A stretch of DNA of 64,000 bases, taken from Chromobotia macracanthus (taxonomy: Eukaryota > Chordata > Actinopteri > Cypriniformes > Botiidae). Below are positions 50,740 through 62,785 of the stretch, one piece after another. Where the stretch lies: the NCBI GenBank assembly GCA_036877525.1, contig JAZGTH010000031.1:5436501-5500500 (forward strand), in the 5' to 3' direction. The notes under the pieces are model-generated. The model did not search any database and had not been told where the DNA came from. It worked only from the letters and a program-made list of their open reading frames with translations. Made by a program: the position numbers and the translations under genes. Numbering within the stretch: the first letter of the stretch is position 1; every line of letters starts with the position of its first letter.

Positions 50740-50960
50740 AATCCCACGCGAGCGCCAATGAAAGAGGATCTCATTTACCTAAAAGCGCTTATAAATTTTT
50801 AATTTGCTTTAACAAGTAAATTAACAAGTCCCTCATTCGGGAAGTTTTATGGCTGCCTGGCACCGAGGGACAGCCATGAAAGTTTTATAGATAATCCACT
50901 AGTGTGTGAGGCTGCTTATAATAAATTGTCTGTTTCCTGCCGCAGAGTGAATCCCTCAGT
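50740..50960. promoter_or_regulatory. Candidate intronic enhancer
   Basis: gagcgccaatgaaagaggat, aaatttttaatttgctttaa, tagataatccactagtgtgt and gcttataataaattgtctgt. Unique and repeat-free. Confidence 0.45.
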
Positions 50961-52077
50961 TTCCAAAGACTACACTTTAAATATCCTCTCTTCTGCTTTC
51001 TTCTCAATACAATACAAAGGCAGTTTTAACACTGTAGCAGGCCGCAGCCCATAGAGGAGAACTATCTTTTTATTTGTGTTGGCTTACATTCAACAGTGAT
51101 TATACTACTTTCTCCTTTATTGCTTAACTTGGGGCTATATGGAGTAGATGACACTAAATATGTTTACTAAATACTAAATTAAAAATGAAATAAATCAATA
51201 ATATTCTGGATAAAAGGCTAAATAGTACTATATAAAACATAAGATTCAGAATCTGGTAGCTGAAATTTTAGAAATTTTGTCTTAAATATAAATCTTAAAT
51301 ATAACAAATAATATACAGTTTATTAACAATAGCTTTAACTCAAAAATGTGACGGAACGAGCCACATTCAAAGCAACTGTAAAATATCACATCAGTTTAAA
51401 TCTTAATTTGTATGCCAAGTTGCTACAAAACAAAACTGTAAACTCTAAAAATAGGCTAATGAACAAAATAATTGTAATCCTGCTGAAAGAATTGCGATTA
51501 TTATTATTAATAAACATTATTTAATGATATATTAATCACAAATGTCTTTACTCATATTGCTGTTGTTGCTGTTTTAACTCATAAGTGCAGTAAAGTAACT
51601 GTAACGCCTGACCTCTCGTGGCTTACCGCTTTACAGTAAGTCTGTATATAGGTCAGTGCACACAGCGCTCTTGACTCTGTTCCCAATTAGTCCATTAAAA
51701 GGCACTGCATGAGCTCCCTGGACCTCCATCTGAGCGTTCTGCTATTCTGGCAGGCAGCAGTAGTTGGATACTGCTGTGAGCAGTTAACCTGAGTGAGCTT
51801 ACCCCAACGACAACAGTGTCTGACAGAAGGTTGCAGGGGCCATCAGGGCTGGTGCTGCGTGGCTGTGAACGTTCCGTCATTGCTTGGACAGCCACTGTGT
51901 CACATTGCCAACCCGAGCGGCCCAGTGATGACCCCCTCAGCTCTGAGGACTGGGCCCCTTAACTGCCGCAGACAAGCTGCCTGTATAGCATCCGATTCAA
52001 AGTAGCAGCCTGTCAACAGGGATCAGGGCTCAGGTCAGGCTAAAAGGCCTGCGTGGCTGTTTATTTAGGCTACTGTA
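50961..52077. other. Intron spacer leading into the CpG-rich patch
   Basis: AT-rich up to about 51590, then steadily more GC-rich (51600-52077). The open frames in the GC-rich half have no domain. Confidence 0.45.
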
Positions 52078-52420
52078 ACGCTCGAGTACGTACTTCAGCT
52101 GAATTCTTGTCACGTCGGGACTCGACAACCCACTCCTCACTCGAGGTTAGGCTTGCCGATTTTCTCTGTCGGCGCATAAGTCGACATCTACATTCCCCCA
52201 AAGCCTTGATTTTGTCGACATTACGTCTAAATATCTAAATGTCAGTATAAAGACTATTTTGCAGAAATATCGCAGCTTTCATCAGCATCTCCCGTTCCTC
52301 GAGATGCCATCGCCATGGAAACGGCTCCCCGCCCCTCATAAGCACTAAGCTCAAATGACACACGCCGACCTTTAGTGACCCCGTCAGGCACTGCGGTCAT
52401 GGCGACTAAAGGCATCGCAA
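52078..52420. promoter_or_regulatory. CpG-dense patch, possible internal promoter or enhancer
   Basis: By hand count, about 25 CpG in about 340 bases, far denser than the surrounding intron. Words include ctcgagtacgtac, cacgtcgggactcgac, gtcggcgcataagtcgac and ttcctcgagatgccatcgcc. It lies about 6 kb upstream of the AUTS2 exon in the transcribed direction, so a start here could yield a shorter transcript entering at that exon. There is no clear TATA box, and I cannot tell a promoter from a CpG-bearing enhancer. Confidence 0.4.
52309..52322 (+). promoter_or_regulatory. RFX-like X-box
   Basis: atcgccatggaaac agrees at 12 of 14 positions with the GTTGCCATGGAAAC-type RFX half-palindrome. It sits inside the CpG-dense patch. 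Confidence 0.35.
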
Positions 52421-53188
52421 CTGACTATTACCATTAGCTTTGACCTGCCTTTTATTCCACCTGTGTGGAAACTCGTGACTTTTAAATGCTGAAGACAGGC
52501 AGCTCTCAACAAAGGCCCGAGGGCAAATAAATTTTGAAAGTGGAAGGCAAAGAAAGATATATGAAGAGAGGGAAGGGAAGAGGTGGACAGGGAGTTTAAC
52601 ACAGTGCATTGAGCAGTTCAAACCACATTGCTCACACAAAGAGCCAACATACCCACTTTGAGTCGTGCTGCATCAACGAACCTGAAGACGCCTTTATATG
52701 GATATAAAACTTAGTGATGTACAATGACATTATAGACAAATCAATATGCTTTTAACATCATCCTGTGCTTGTGCTCAGCACTACTCATGTTGCACTCTTT
52801 CAAATGGCTCTGTAATGCAGTGCTGCTGTATGCTGATATATGGGGACAATTCCCAGATTTAATAATAAATTTAGGAGCAGAGAGGGAAGTGGGATATTAC
52901 GAGTGACCAGAGACTTCAGTTCTCTCAGATCATATCTGAACTGATGGTTACGGTGAACCCATTGACAATAAAAGATGAGGTTGCTACGTTACACACAAAC
53001 ACAGTACGTGAGTGCAGTACATGGTGGGGATGTGCAAAACTGTGTTCTTCAGGAAGTCCTGTATAAACTCAAATAGGATAAATGTAGATAAATTATCCAA
53101 CCTAAATACTAACTAGTCAGTGACTAGTATCTCATGCACATATATAGTCCCACACCTAAACAGACACTAACACACAAAAGACAACTTT

Positions 53189-53493
53189 GTAACATTACAA
53201 TAAGGTATAATTTTTCATAATTAATGAAATGCATTATGTATTGTGACTGTTTTACAAAATGTATTATCTAGGTTATTTTAATTTGTAAATACATTCTTGT
53301 TTTAATTAATTCATGTATTTGTTAATCCAATTTTTGAATTGAATTCATGTTTGTCAAATCAGTTTAATTTATACAATGAAAATTAACATAAACCAAGACT
53401 ATTAAATGCTGTAAAATTATTGTTCATTGACATTTCATATTAGCTTTAGCATTAACTAATACTAACGTATAGAACCTTATGGTAAAGTGTTAC
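53189..53493. mobile_element. Small non-autonomous DNA transposon with terminal inverted repeats
   Basis: The left end gtaacattacaataaggt (53189-53206) pairs with the right end accttatggtaaagtgttac (53474-53493) as imperfect inverted repeats; the left copy lacks two bases. The roughly 305-base interior is AT-rich with many attaat/ttaatt words and no coding potential. Elements ending in TAAAGTGTTAC with ATTAGTTAA-type interiors are very common in cyprinid genomes. This copy is heavily diverged. Confidence 0.7.
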
Positions 53494-53509
53494 TGACAAA
53501 TACAACGTG

Positions 53510-53790
53510 GCTAATATTAAACAACACAGCCAGGTCTTGGAGGCATAGCATATTTCCCAGAATGCAGCAGATGTGTAGAGGGCAGCCTGTCACCGAGAAG
53601 CCACAGACTTTAAGCTACCAGGCCAAGCGCTTATCACTACATAACATTTCATCAAAGAAATTTGTGTGCAATTAATTACATTCCCAGGCCTCCGCGATCC
53701 GGCCGTAGTTGTTACTCGGCTATCGGCTTTCATGGTTCGCCATCTCACTAAGCCTCCGCGAGCCTGTGCCAAGTCATATCCCCCAACATC
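53510..53790. promoter_or_regulatory. Candidate intronic element with a GFY/ZNF143-like word
   Basis: tttcccagaatgca (53552-53565) matches the core of the GFY-type promoter motif (ACTACAATTCCCAGAATGC). The rest is unique with CpGs kept (ctccgcgatccggccgtagt). It starts just after the TIR element ending at 53493. Confidence 0.4.
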
Positions 53791-54337
53791 AGCCAACCTT
53801 AATAAAAGAGAAGAAAAACCCCTCTCGTCTCAGCTTGCAGGGCTCTCATTTCTCTTTTTTATTGCCATTTATTTTCCTCTAGGAATGCACTGCCAGTATA
53901 TTGGCAAGCCTTCCAGTAGATGGAAGCAATGAAATTTAGCACAGACACTTAACACCAGGTCAAGCCATGCGCGCAGATGTGTGGCTATAATATGATAAAC
54001 AGGACAATCTTATGTGGTACAGACGATTTTTTGTCCTTCTTACTGTGATGAAAGTGACAGGGAGAATGTGTGGTGGTGCCATGGAATTTTATTATTGTTG
54101 TTGGTTTATTTATTATTTACTGAATTGGCAAAATGCACATAAGACCCCTCTTTATACTCGTGGATGTAGGTCAGCATCCAACAAGTATCATGCTAAACAA
54201 GGCAACAGGTGCAATAGCTAATGGAGAACTGAAGTGTGTGTACATTATTAGATGAATAGCAAACAACAAACTAGCCTTTAACAGTCATGTGGTGTCTGAG
54301 AATCTTGCTTGTTGCTTTATATGCAGATCTCTTTGGT

Positions 54338-54440
54338 CAGGGCTGTGGCTTAGCTATTATGATAAAAGGTCTGACACATTGAGCTCTGGCGCTCAAACAG
54401 AAAATGTGAGTTTGAATCCACCTCAGCAATTTCAAATCCT
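54338..54440 (+). mobile_element. Degenerate copy of the second SINE family
   Basis: It reads ggctgtggcttagc, then cacattgagctctggcgctc, then gagtttgaatccacc. This is the same A-box/B-box layout as at 13215 and 37323. The body after the B box is not recognisable beyond about 40 bases. Confidence 0.6.
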
Positions 54441-54845
54441 GCAAAGATGTAATCTGTTTTCTAACCTAGAAATAACCCAGTTCTTCCTAGAGATCTCCTA
54501 GAGAATTCCTCTCATCTGTTCAGATGCAAGCCACATAAAAAATGGTAAACAAAATTATTATAAAACATTGTCACTTTCTAGACTTAAAATTCCACATTTA
54601 ACTGCCTTACTAACATTCACATATGCAACTAAAGCACCATAGTATAAGATAAGACAAACTAGTCAGTAAATGGGGGTGTGTGATGTCAAGTCCATATAAC
54701 AATAATCACAAAACATATATTTTGTGTAAAACTAACCGAGATGCTGACCTAATCAGACCATCACAGCACATGTAAGAATGACCTCTGCATTAAAGCCACT
54801 TATCTCATTAATAACCTGACCTCTGAACTCTTAAAAACGTGTGTG

Positions 54846-54846
<1 letters not shown>

Positions 54847-54923
<77 letters not shown>
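54847..54923. repeat. (TG)38 microsatellite
   Basis: Pure TG for about 77 bases, preceded by gtgtgt with one missing G. Confidence 0.98.
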
Positions 54924-54925
<2 letters not shown>

Positions 54926-56470
54926 AAAGCATGCTGCAGGAGTCAATGGCGAAAGTCACACATCATAAATTTACAATACCACAACACACACAAACAAACA
55001 CAATATCCTAAAATAAATCCTAAATATCTTCATGTTATATTGCTTCATGCACATGTCTCATGCATCACATTCTACATATTAAATTTTCGACAATGTTTTT
55101 CAATGCACAACATAATTTCCAGTAATTTAAGTGAGTACAGAAAATTCTTGGCCCTGATGTGTCGCAATGAAAAATTCGGAGTGTCACACTGCATTATTCT
55201 CTTTTTGTGGTGCCTGTAAAGATAAGGTCTATTTTAATCCTCTTTATGACAGCGCACAAGGCTTTGGGTGGGCTGATCTGATGCTGAAAATGCAGGACAT
55301 AGGTGATTAGTGTGTATTTCAGGGGTTGTGATTTACAGTCTTTAAAATAGCTACCTGCTCTTGTGGACCTGTCAGTTCCTACATCACAGAGAGAGAGAAA
55401 AAACAAGGCCTGGGGACGTACTATCCTACCTGTGTCAGCCACAAATTACAGCATTCCCATGAGCAACTCCTGCCTTGACCCCATTTCCTCTTGCTTCTAC
55501 ATATACTGCTTTTCAGTTTCAGATTAATATTTGAGTGTAAAATTATAGCTGGATTGACAGAAGACAATATTTTTGCCTCCAGCTGAAGTTTATTTTAGAC
55601 TACGTTGTTATTGTTCATCTTTGGCAGCAGCGCAGGACTGCCTGACCTTCTTAGCCACGTATGGCAACTGTCTGTTTGTTTTTGAGGTCTGCACTTCCTC
55701 TGGCGATTAATGAACTTCCTTTAGAACATAAATCACACTTATATGTTGTTTTTCCATCTTATGTTTTTTCATTTTTCTCAGTTTCACTCCATTTTTACCA
55801 CAGACTATGGTTTGTTGCACCAATATATTGTATAATGACTACATCTAGTAAATTCAGAGCTCAGCAATAACAATATACATGTGTTTATATGTCATGTAAA
55901 CTTAAGCATTTGGTTTTCTGTGAAGAAGGTTGTTGTTGAGAAGTCTGCTAATATGGGTCACTGTTATCTAGCTTGTTAGTGTAAATAATTTGAAATTGCA
56001 TTGGAATTAGGAGAATGTGTGATCATCTTGAAAGCATGAGTATAAATGATCTAAACTATAAACAAATCACTGAATGCTACCAGAAGCCGAGCTATGAATT
56101 TGTAGCTGTCACACAGAGTTCAATAATAACTGCATAATTTGCAGCTATTAATATAAATTAGGAACCTAATAAATTATTTATCATAACGTTTCATACAGAA
56201 AACACTAAGGTTTATTAAAAAAATTGAACTATTTATTTCTAACACATTCAAAATATGTTGATAAAAATATTGATCCTTTTTTGTGGTGGGACCCAACAAA
56301 AATAAAAGATTTAAATCCAAATTACAGCCCTGAATGGACCAACACCAAAAAAAATCTTTATTGTTGAGTCCTGAAATGTACTTTCTGTTCCACACAAAAA
56401 CGTCACATTCTCGCCAGACAATGGCAACCATCCTTGTCTGTCTGCCCACGATGGGCCTTTCTATTTTTCA
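54924..56470. other. Intron spacer, nothing recognised
   Basis: AT-rich unique sequence. ggattgacag (55551-55560) is one base off the PBX-PREP word found at 43458 and 63538. Confidence 0.5.
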
Positions 56471-56479
56471 TTTAACCGG

Positions 56480-57100
56480 CTCTTAGGGCTACAAATGTCA
56501 ACCACAGGAAGGCAATTATGAGACTAAAATTACTTCTTTACTGTTATCAATCCAGTCTGTGGGCCAGGGGACTGGTTAAAAGCCACCATGTAATGGGGCT
56601 CAGTTAGAGTTTTCTCCTGGGCCTCTGCCAGGGCTGCTAACCTTGCCATTAAAGGCTTCGACAAGCTTTGTCAATGCAATCTGCAGAAAGCTTTGAGTGA
56701 CAAGCAATCGATACTCTCCACTCTCTGGGGTCATCGGTGATGACAGAGCCCTAAGTAATAACACAACCCTAACTGCCTCCTCTGACTTAAACGCTTCCCT
56801 GACACTATAATTCTTTTTTCTCTCCATGCTTGCGAGCTAAATTTTTGTGCCAATCGAAAAAGTGAGTATGGGGTGGAAGGAGGAAAGCAATGGAAGGAGG
56901 GTCTGACAAATGGCTGTGTGTGTGCGTCTGGATTGATGCCGGCCGGGGCAAGAGCGAGGTATGGGGGAGGGAGCGCAGGGAGCTCAGATAAATCGAAAAT
57001 GACTGGCCGGCGAGTTGTAATCTGCCAGTGCCGAGCCCCTGTAGCAACAAGCCAAATGAAAAAGCATGCTGACAGACCACAGAGATGGAGGGTCTGCGGC
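56480..57100. promoter_or_regulatory. Candidate intronic enhancer
   Basis: gctttgtcaatgcaatctgc, gacaagcaatcgatactctc, gataaatcgaaaatgactgg and ccggcgagttgtaatctgcc. The right end is purine-rich (57100-57160). The 171-residue minus-strand frame over it is proline- and serine-rich from that purine bias and has no domain. Confidence 0.4.
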
Positions 57101-57249
57101 AGACTGCGGGAGGGAGGGGGCGCAGAGAGGAGGAGAGGAGGGAGGTGGGAGCCAAAGGAGAGATGTACTGAGGAGAAACCCTTGCTCTCGTGTTTGATGG
57201 AGAGCACAGCAATTACACACACTATTGCGTACAGTATAAACAGCATATG

Positions 57250-58540
57250 AAATTATAGGTGGGAAAATATGCATACACGCGTTTCTTTGTAATCATGCAA
57301 TGCAAATGAAGCTATTAGGGCAAATACATTATTGTACTGTTAAATATAAAGTCAACTGCATTGCTCTGAACACTTTCGTGGAAATTAATCTTATAAAATG
57401 TGTTACTAATTGGGGTTACGCACACACATGCACAGACTAAAAAAGCTCATATATGCTCATTTCTCACCTGCCGTCTCTGAGAAGCACACAATTTAACACG
57501 CTCACACGCATGCATACCCACACCCACATGAAGGCAGCTGTCCTGTCCTCCACCAGCAGGTGGAAAACATTCCGCAATCGAACTCCGACACAAGAGCTCC
57601 ACCTACAGCAAATTCTGCTCCACCCACGCTCCATACTAATCCCTCTTTGTCTACTGGCTGCACAGCCTGAGTGTTACGGCACAGATCAGGGTCTGACCAT
57701 TAATTGTAGGTCCTTGTGGGCCAGATGACAGGAAATGTTGTCTCACAATGTTTTATTTACAACTGCAAAACAAAGCAGCAGCATTAGAAGATTTTAATGA
57801 GTAACTAGCAGTATCATTCATGTAAAATAATATTAATAATGTGTTACCTAGCAGAAGAGGTGCTCTGACACATGCATACAAGCTATGTAAATTTAAATCT
57901 AGCTGCATCCACATTGCATCCACTTCCTGCATGATTTTTGTGTCATGTGTTTCACATTCTCCAGAGTGAGAACAGAATGAACTCTACCTTTTTTGAATCC
58001 TAAAACAGGTTACTGAGGGATTTGGGGATGCATTGACCCCATAGCCTGCCAGCCTGCATATCCTCAGCACAAACTGCAAGGTCAGACTGACTAACCGGCC
58101 TCTGAGACTCTCAGTCTTATCACTGCCTCAATAACCTTGCGTGTAAAATAATACAAGACAGACTCCCACACATACACAAAGGAGCACAAAAGCACACACA
58201 CACACACACACACACACACATTTACAAACATACCCTAGGAACAAGAATCTCAAGGCTGTGGGCAATACGCCAGACTAACACTGCGTTTTTTAATAAGCTA
58301 TGCACAAAGGAGTCAATATTCATAAATTCTTTTGCATATCCAAACTCAATTACACACACACACATTCCCTTTATATTTTTAATTAAAGAGGGGAAACCTT
58401 TGCTGTCATTCAGGGCCACCCTTCACCACAACAGGTAAAGAGATGCAGGAGGGATGTAAGTGAGAAAGGGTGACACAAATTCAGGGCGGAACAAATTCAG
58501 GGCAGGCAATGCCTCCTCCTGTCATTTCCCCCCCAATTTC
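57250..58540. other. Intron spacer
   Basis: AT-rich with a CA microsatellite at 58193 and a POU octamer (atgcaaat, 57300-57307). No gene recognised. Confidence 0.5.
58193..58220. repeat. (CA)14 microsatellite
   Basis: Short pure CA run. CA-rich words continue to about 58370 with interruptions. Confidence 0.95.
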
Positions 58541-58549
58541 AGGACCCCA

Positions 58550-58960
58550 CAGCTTCCCGGCGGATTGTGTCAAAGAAAGCCATCTCCTTCCCAGCAGGGC
58601 ACCGATTCCCCTGCCTGGGCGTAACTTCCCCTCCCACCGCCCCACTTCCTCGCTCCCCCCACTGAGCTATCTAGGAAATCACGGCCAATGGCAAATCATT
58701 TGTCTCTGTGGTGTTCGCTAAGCACTCGCTGCCCCGCAGAGGGACAGAGCGGGACTCGAGCACATTTCCTCTCAGTAAACACAGCAAATGAGTTTTGCAA
58801 CTCTGTGAGTGGCAATTTGGCAGAAGAATACAAAGATGGAAAAAAGGCCAATCGAAATGGCTTCAGAGCCTGCAAGAGAAAATGAGGTTTCCACTGTTGT
58901 TTCAGATGCCAAGATAAAGCAACTTTGTCAAGAGCATACAAAGTCTTTGTCTTTCATTGT
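58550..58960. promoter_or_regulatory. Candidate intronic enhancer
   Basis: ttcccggcggattgtgtcaa, ggaaatcacggccaatggca, gtaaacacagcaaatgagtt and gtggcaatttggcagaagaa. Unique, and GC-rich to the left. Confidence 0.4.
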
Positions 58961-61040
58961 TACAACAACATGATAGTTTTAGAAATACAAAGAACACACA
59001 CACTGAAAATGTGAATATGGCATGAGGGCGCTGGTGTTTTGTCAGTTAAACAAAAGTCTGTTTAACCTCTGCATGCGATGTGGCAGTGAGGCAGTTTTTT
59101 AGCGTTGGAAAATTATAAACATCAAACACACATTTTCCAACTCTATAAATGTCAGGGCCATAAATGCACAGCTGCCAGATAAGTGAGAATTAATTAAGCT
59201 TCGTTACATCAAATGAGGGGTGAAAACAAACACATGCACAAAATCATGCATGTTTTTGGACTTTGGCCGAGGCTGATAAGATTGACTGCCCTGCCAGTGA
59301 CTGATATCAATGTGCCACAATGTGTAAACACAAGGCAAGAGGATATAAAGTGTGTGGGTGTGTATGTTTATGATATCACATGCATGAATTCAGAGACCCG
59401 ATCTTCTTATCATCTCTTATTAAACACTTTAAGAGGTGTTTGTGATACGATTCAGTTGGCTGTACTAAAACAAAGTGGTTTACAGCTTCCCACAATAGTG
59501 TTTTTCATTTTTACAGCATTGCCACATTTCCAAAAGACAAAGCAAGCACGCTCTGCCCTCCGCTGCAAGGAAAACATCCGACACACAAATTAAAAAGATT
59601 AAAGCATGCTGACAGCATTAATCTTTATTTATAATAGTTCCAGACCTTGATAACAATTGGTCCGTTCTCATGGTTCATTCACTATACAACCTTTATTCAC
59701 ACTTATGACCTTGTTAGCACGTTACTATTAGCATGACAGCGCCCACAGAAGATTAAAACAGTTTGGCGCTGAATTGTGCAAATTATGATTAAGGACATTT
59801 AATAAACAAGTGAACGGGGTCAATAGATCTTACATATCAATATTGCGATATTACAACACATCCTTGCGTCACAATACTTCTGAACAATTTCTTTTCAAAG
59901 GAAAGAAATATATGGAGGTGATTTCATAAAATGTTATAATAAAAAGTGTTCCAGAAAAACATACAGGTGCCTGCACAAAGGTGTAAATACAACACAGGTT
60001 TGAGGTGTGCCCACACAACAGCCCTGCCCCCTGGGCTTTCACAGGGGAATATAAAGCCAATTGCTCTATGCATAATGCACAAGTGTGCAGAATGCAAATG
60101 CAGGAAACACACGATTTATTTTAAAGCCTGGGGCTACAATGCGGGATTTGAAAAGGAAGCAAATGAAGGACCTAAAAGTGCTTGCCTTAACAATGTGTGG
60201 CATTTAGCTTTCTTATGAGCAAAACCTTGGATACTGCAAAACAACAGGATAATTAATGAATAATTACATGACTCAGATCAGCTGTCTGATTTAATATTGA
60301 TGCTGTTTTAATGAACAATTTGATAAACACACAGAGCATTAGGGCATCTATCCTATAAAGCCAAACTTGCTTGCATAACAGACTGCAAGATATATCGCAT
60401 GTGTCTGTAAGTGTGTGTATGTAGATATCAGGCACCTGTACAGAGAGTGTTACCTCCATCTTGACCTGCAGGTGGTGCTACATGATCACAAATCAGATCC
60501 GGGTGAGACAAAGACAGAGGAAGATGAGGCAGGGTGAAGAGGAGTACATTGCAAAATACAGAGGGGAGTATAAAATAGTAACCGTAATAAAAATACAGCC
60601 GTCTGCCATAATTATGTTGCACATACATTTCAAAATCAAAACAGCTTCTTAAATGATGTGTAGATGTGTGTGCTGGCGATGTACATTTTGTGCTACTGCA
60701 TACCAAACCATGGCCCTCCATTACACCATTACCACAAATCAGGTCAAATGTGAAGTGTTTTATAGAGGGGCACCACTAGGGTTTCTGAGCTCCCAGAACA
60801 GTCACATTGCAGACGGTGATATCCACTCTGATCCGTTCACAATCACCTTTTGGTCCGTTGTGGGCCTCCCCTTGCAAAAGGGCCCGTTACTCTGTTCCAC
60901 TTTTACCCCGTCCAACGCCCCTGGTTACAAACCACTATAAACCAGGTTGATAACCTATTATTCCTTTCAGGAAAAGAGACCTCAAAACAGTACAAAACAG
61001 TACAGCACACAAAATTACACACAAACATATCTGCTTACTA
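58961..61040. other. Intron spacer, nothing recognised
   Basis: AT-rich unique sequence with short frames on both strands. A POU octamer lies at 60092-60099. Confidence 0.5.
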
Positions 61041-61092
61041 GGACAGTTCACTCAAAAATCACATTATTTACTCACCCTCATGTACTTCCAAA
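61041..61092 (+). repeat. Interspersed repeat, GTTCACCCA-type, short copy
   Basis: ggacagttcactcaaaaatc then ttactcaccctcatgtactt. It shares the block order of the copy at 48301 and loses similarity after about 50 bases. Confidence 0.6.
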
Positions 61093-61399
61093 TCAAAATC
61101 ACTGTGATGATATTTACATCTGAAACTGTATACTGTATTGTGTAATAATAAGTTAGCTGGTTCAGATTAAAGCTGCCCCCCCTTTTGTATGTGCAGAAAC
61201 ATTTGACCTTAAAGCTCAGACACATACAGACTGTGCTGGGCCATTACAAATCAATGACACCTTCTAGAAATTAGATTTATAAACAGCACAAAGATCCATT
61301 CAGGGTTCATTAGTGATATTAGATGAATATGAGGATACACACAGAGCCTTACAATGTCTAATATCTTCTTTGTACTTTTCTGCTTACACTTCTCACTAA

Positions 61400-61620
61400 C
61401 CCTCCCTCAAGACCCCCACATCACCCACTCCCTGTATAGCTGCAGGCTAATTGGTGCGATTTTAGATAATTATTATTAAAACCAGAGCAGTGTGGCCGCT
61501 TTGGCAGATAATTCCCCGGAGGGGCAGGGGCCTCGCTTACACAGAGTGCACCAATCAAGGCACAGCATCACGTAAAGCAATTCCTTTGTTTTGATCTGCA
61601 CTGCTGGAGTGTGTTATGAG
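61400..61620. promoter_or_regulatory. Candidate intronic enhancer
   Basis: gcaggctaattggtgcgatt, tagataattattattaaaac, ggcagataattccccggagg and cagagtgcaccaatcaaggc: dense TAAT and CCAAT words in 150 bases, then a short GA run at 61619-61634. Confidence 0.45.
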
Positions 61621-62009
61621 AGAGAGAGAGAGAACTGGCACACACCATCGCACTTCACAAACATGAACACAGAACTGATGCAGTACACACACAGACAATA
61701 CCAGACACACTGAACAGAGAATATATTACAGACAGGCGATCGATTATCTGTTCGAAAGAAATACAGATCAGCTCTCTAGGTTCCCATTTGATTGACCACT
61801 TGGACTTTGAAAACTTTTGAAAACTACACACTAATATGACTTAGTGTAGTAAAGTACCAATATTCCAGTATTGGGACAAACTATTCTTTCTTAATAATCA
61901 CAGTTGAATTCGTTGCATACTTTTGTTGTGATTTGTTGTGTTGTCATTTTTATGTTTTCTATTATTTTCCTTTCAACTAAAAACACTGAAAAAGAACCGT
62001 CACAAATTA

Positions 62010-62133
62010 CGTCTCTTCCGTGACGCAAAGGCTTGTGGGTAATATCAGTCCATACAGGCTATGATTTGGGATGTGCTAATTCTAATTTTGTACACTACAT
62101 ACTACAGATAGGGTGCAAATTGTGATGCAGCCA
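62010..62133 (+). repeat. Possible interspersed repeat (dnase-like TACACTACATACTAC end)
   Basis: acgtctcttccgtgacgcaa, then tacactacatactacagata and gggtgcaaattgtgatgcag. The two halves recall a fish repeat with cacatactac...gatgcagcc at one end, but no second copy in the window confirms this. Confidence 0.35.
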
Positions 62134-62694
62134 CATACACGTTTAAAGCGTGAGTTTTGATGAGTTAAACAGCACTTGTGTTTAAGGCAGAGTTTTAATT
62201 GATTAAATTGTTACCAAATCCATCCTAATTACCAAGTGGGTGGAGCGTGTGTGCTGGAGCTCAGGGGTACAGTGCAGTAAGGACATTTCAACAATTCACA
62301 ACACACTGAAACACTCATACCACTGACTTATACAAAGAAAGAGAGAGCAGACAGATACTTCTGCTGCTCATGCCAAAGTTCAGAGTTGAAAGTTTAAACA
62401 TTTACAAATCATTCTGATTAGTGAGATTTCCAATAGAAATCCCATAACAGTTTATCTGCTATTAAATCAAACTGGTCATATTAAATCAGCTCTATTAATC
62501 ATGAAAAATTCAGCAGGGAAGACGTGATCAATCTTATTACCAGATTACTGATTGATCTGTAAAATTAGTTCAACTGCCTAGTAGCCTCAAAGGGAGGGAA
62601 AGAGAAAGAGAGAGTCAGAAGAATAGAGACAGAGACATACAGAATTAGGATAAAAAAGGCAGATTATTCACTCTGTACTGTATTCACACAAACA

Positions 62695-62718
62695 GACACA
62701 CACACAGACACACACACA

Positions 62719-62782
<64 letters not shown>
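62695..62782. repeat. CA microsatellite with CAGA interruptions at its left end
   Basis: cacacagacacacacacaga precedes 31 pure CA units (62721-62782). Confidence 0.97.

Positions 62783-62785
<3 letters not shown>

Noticed and set aside
54839..55219. 126-residue frame starting MCVVCVCV
   Set aside because: It is produced by translating the TG microsatellite.
56731..57246. 171-residue minus-strand open frame, the longest in the window
   Set aside because: Pro/Ser/Leu-rich composition follows from the purine-rich plus strand. Other frames over the same bases are open too, and no domain is recognisable.
7527..60099. POU octamers at 7527, 17113, 37953, 57300 and 60092 as a meaningful set
   Set aside because: About two or more are expected by chance over both strands in AT-rich DNA of this length, and they are not clustered.
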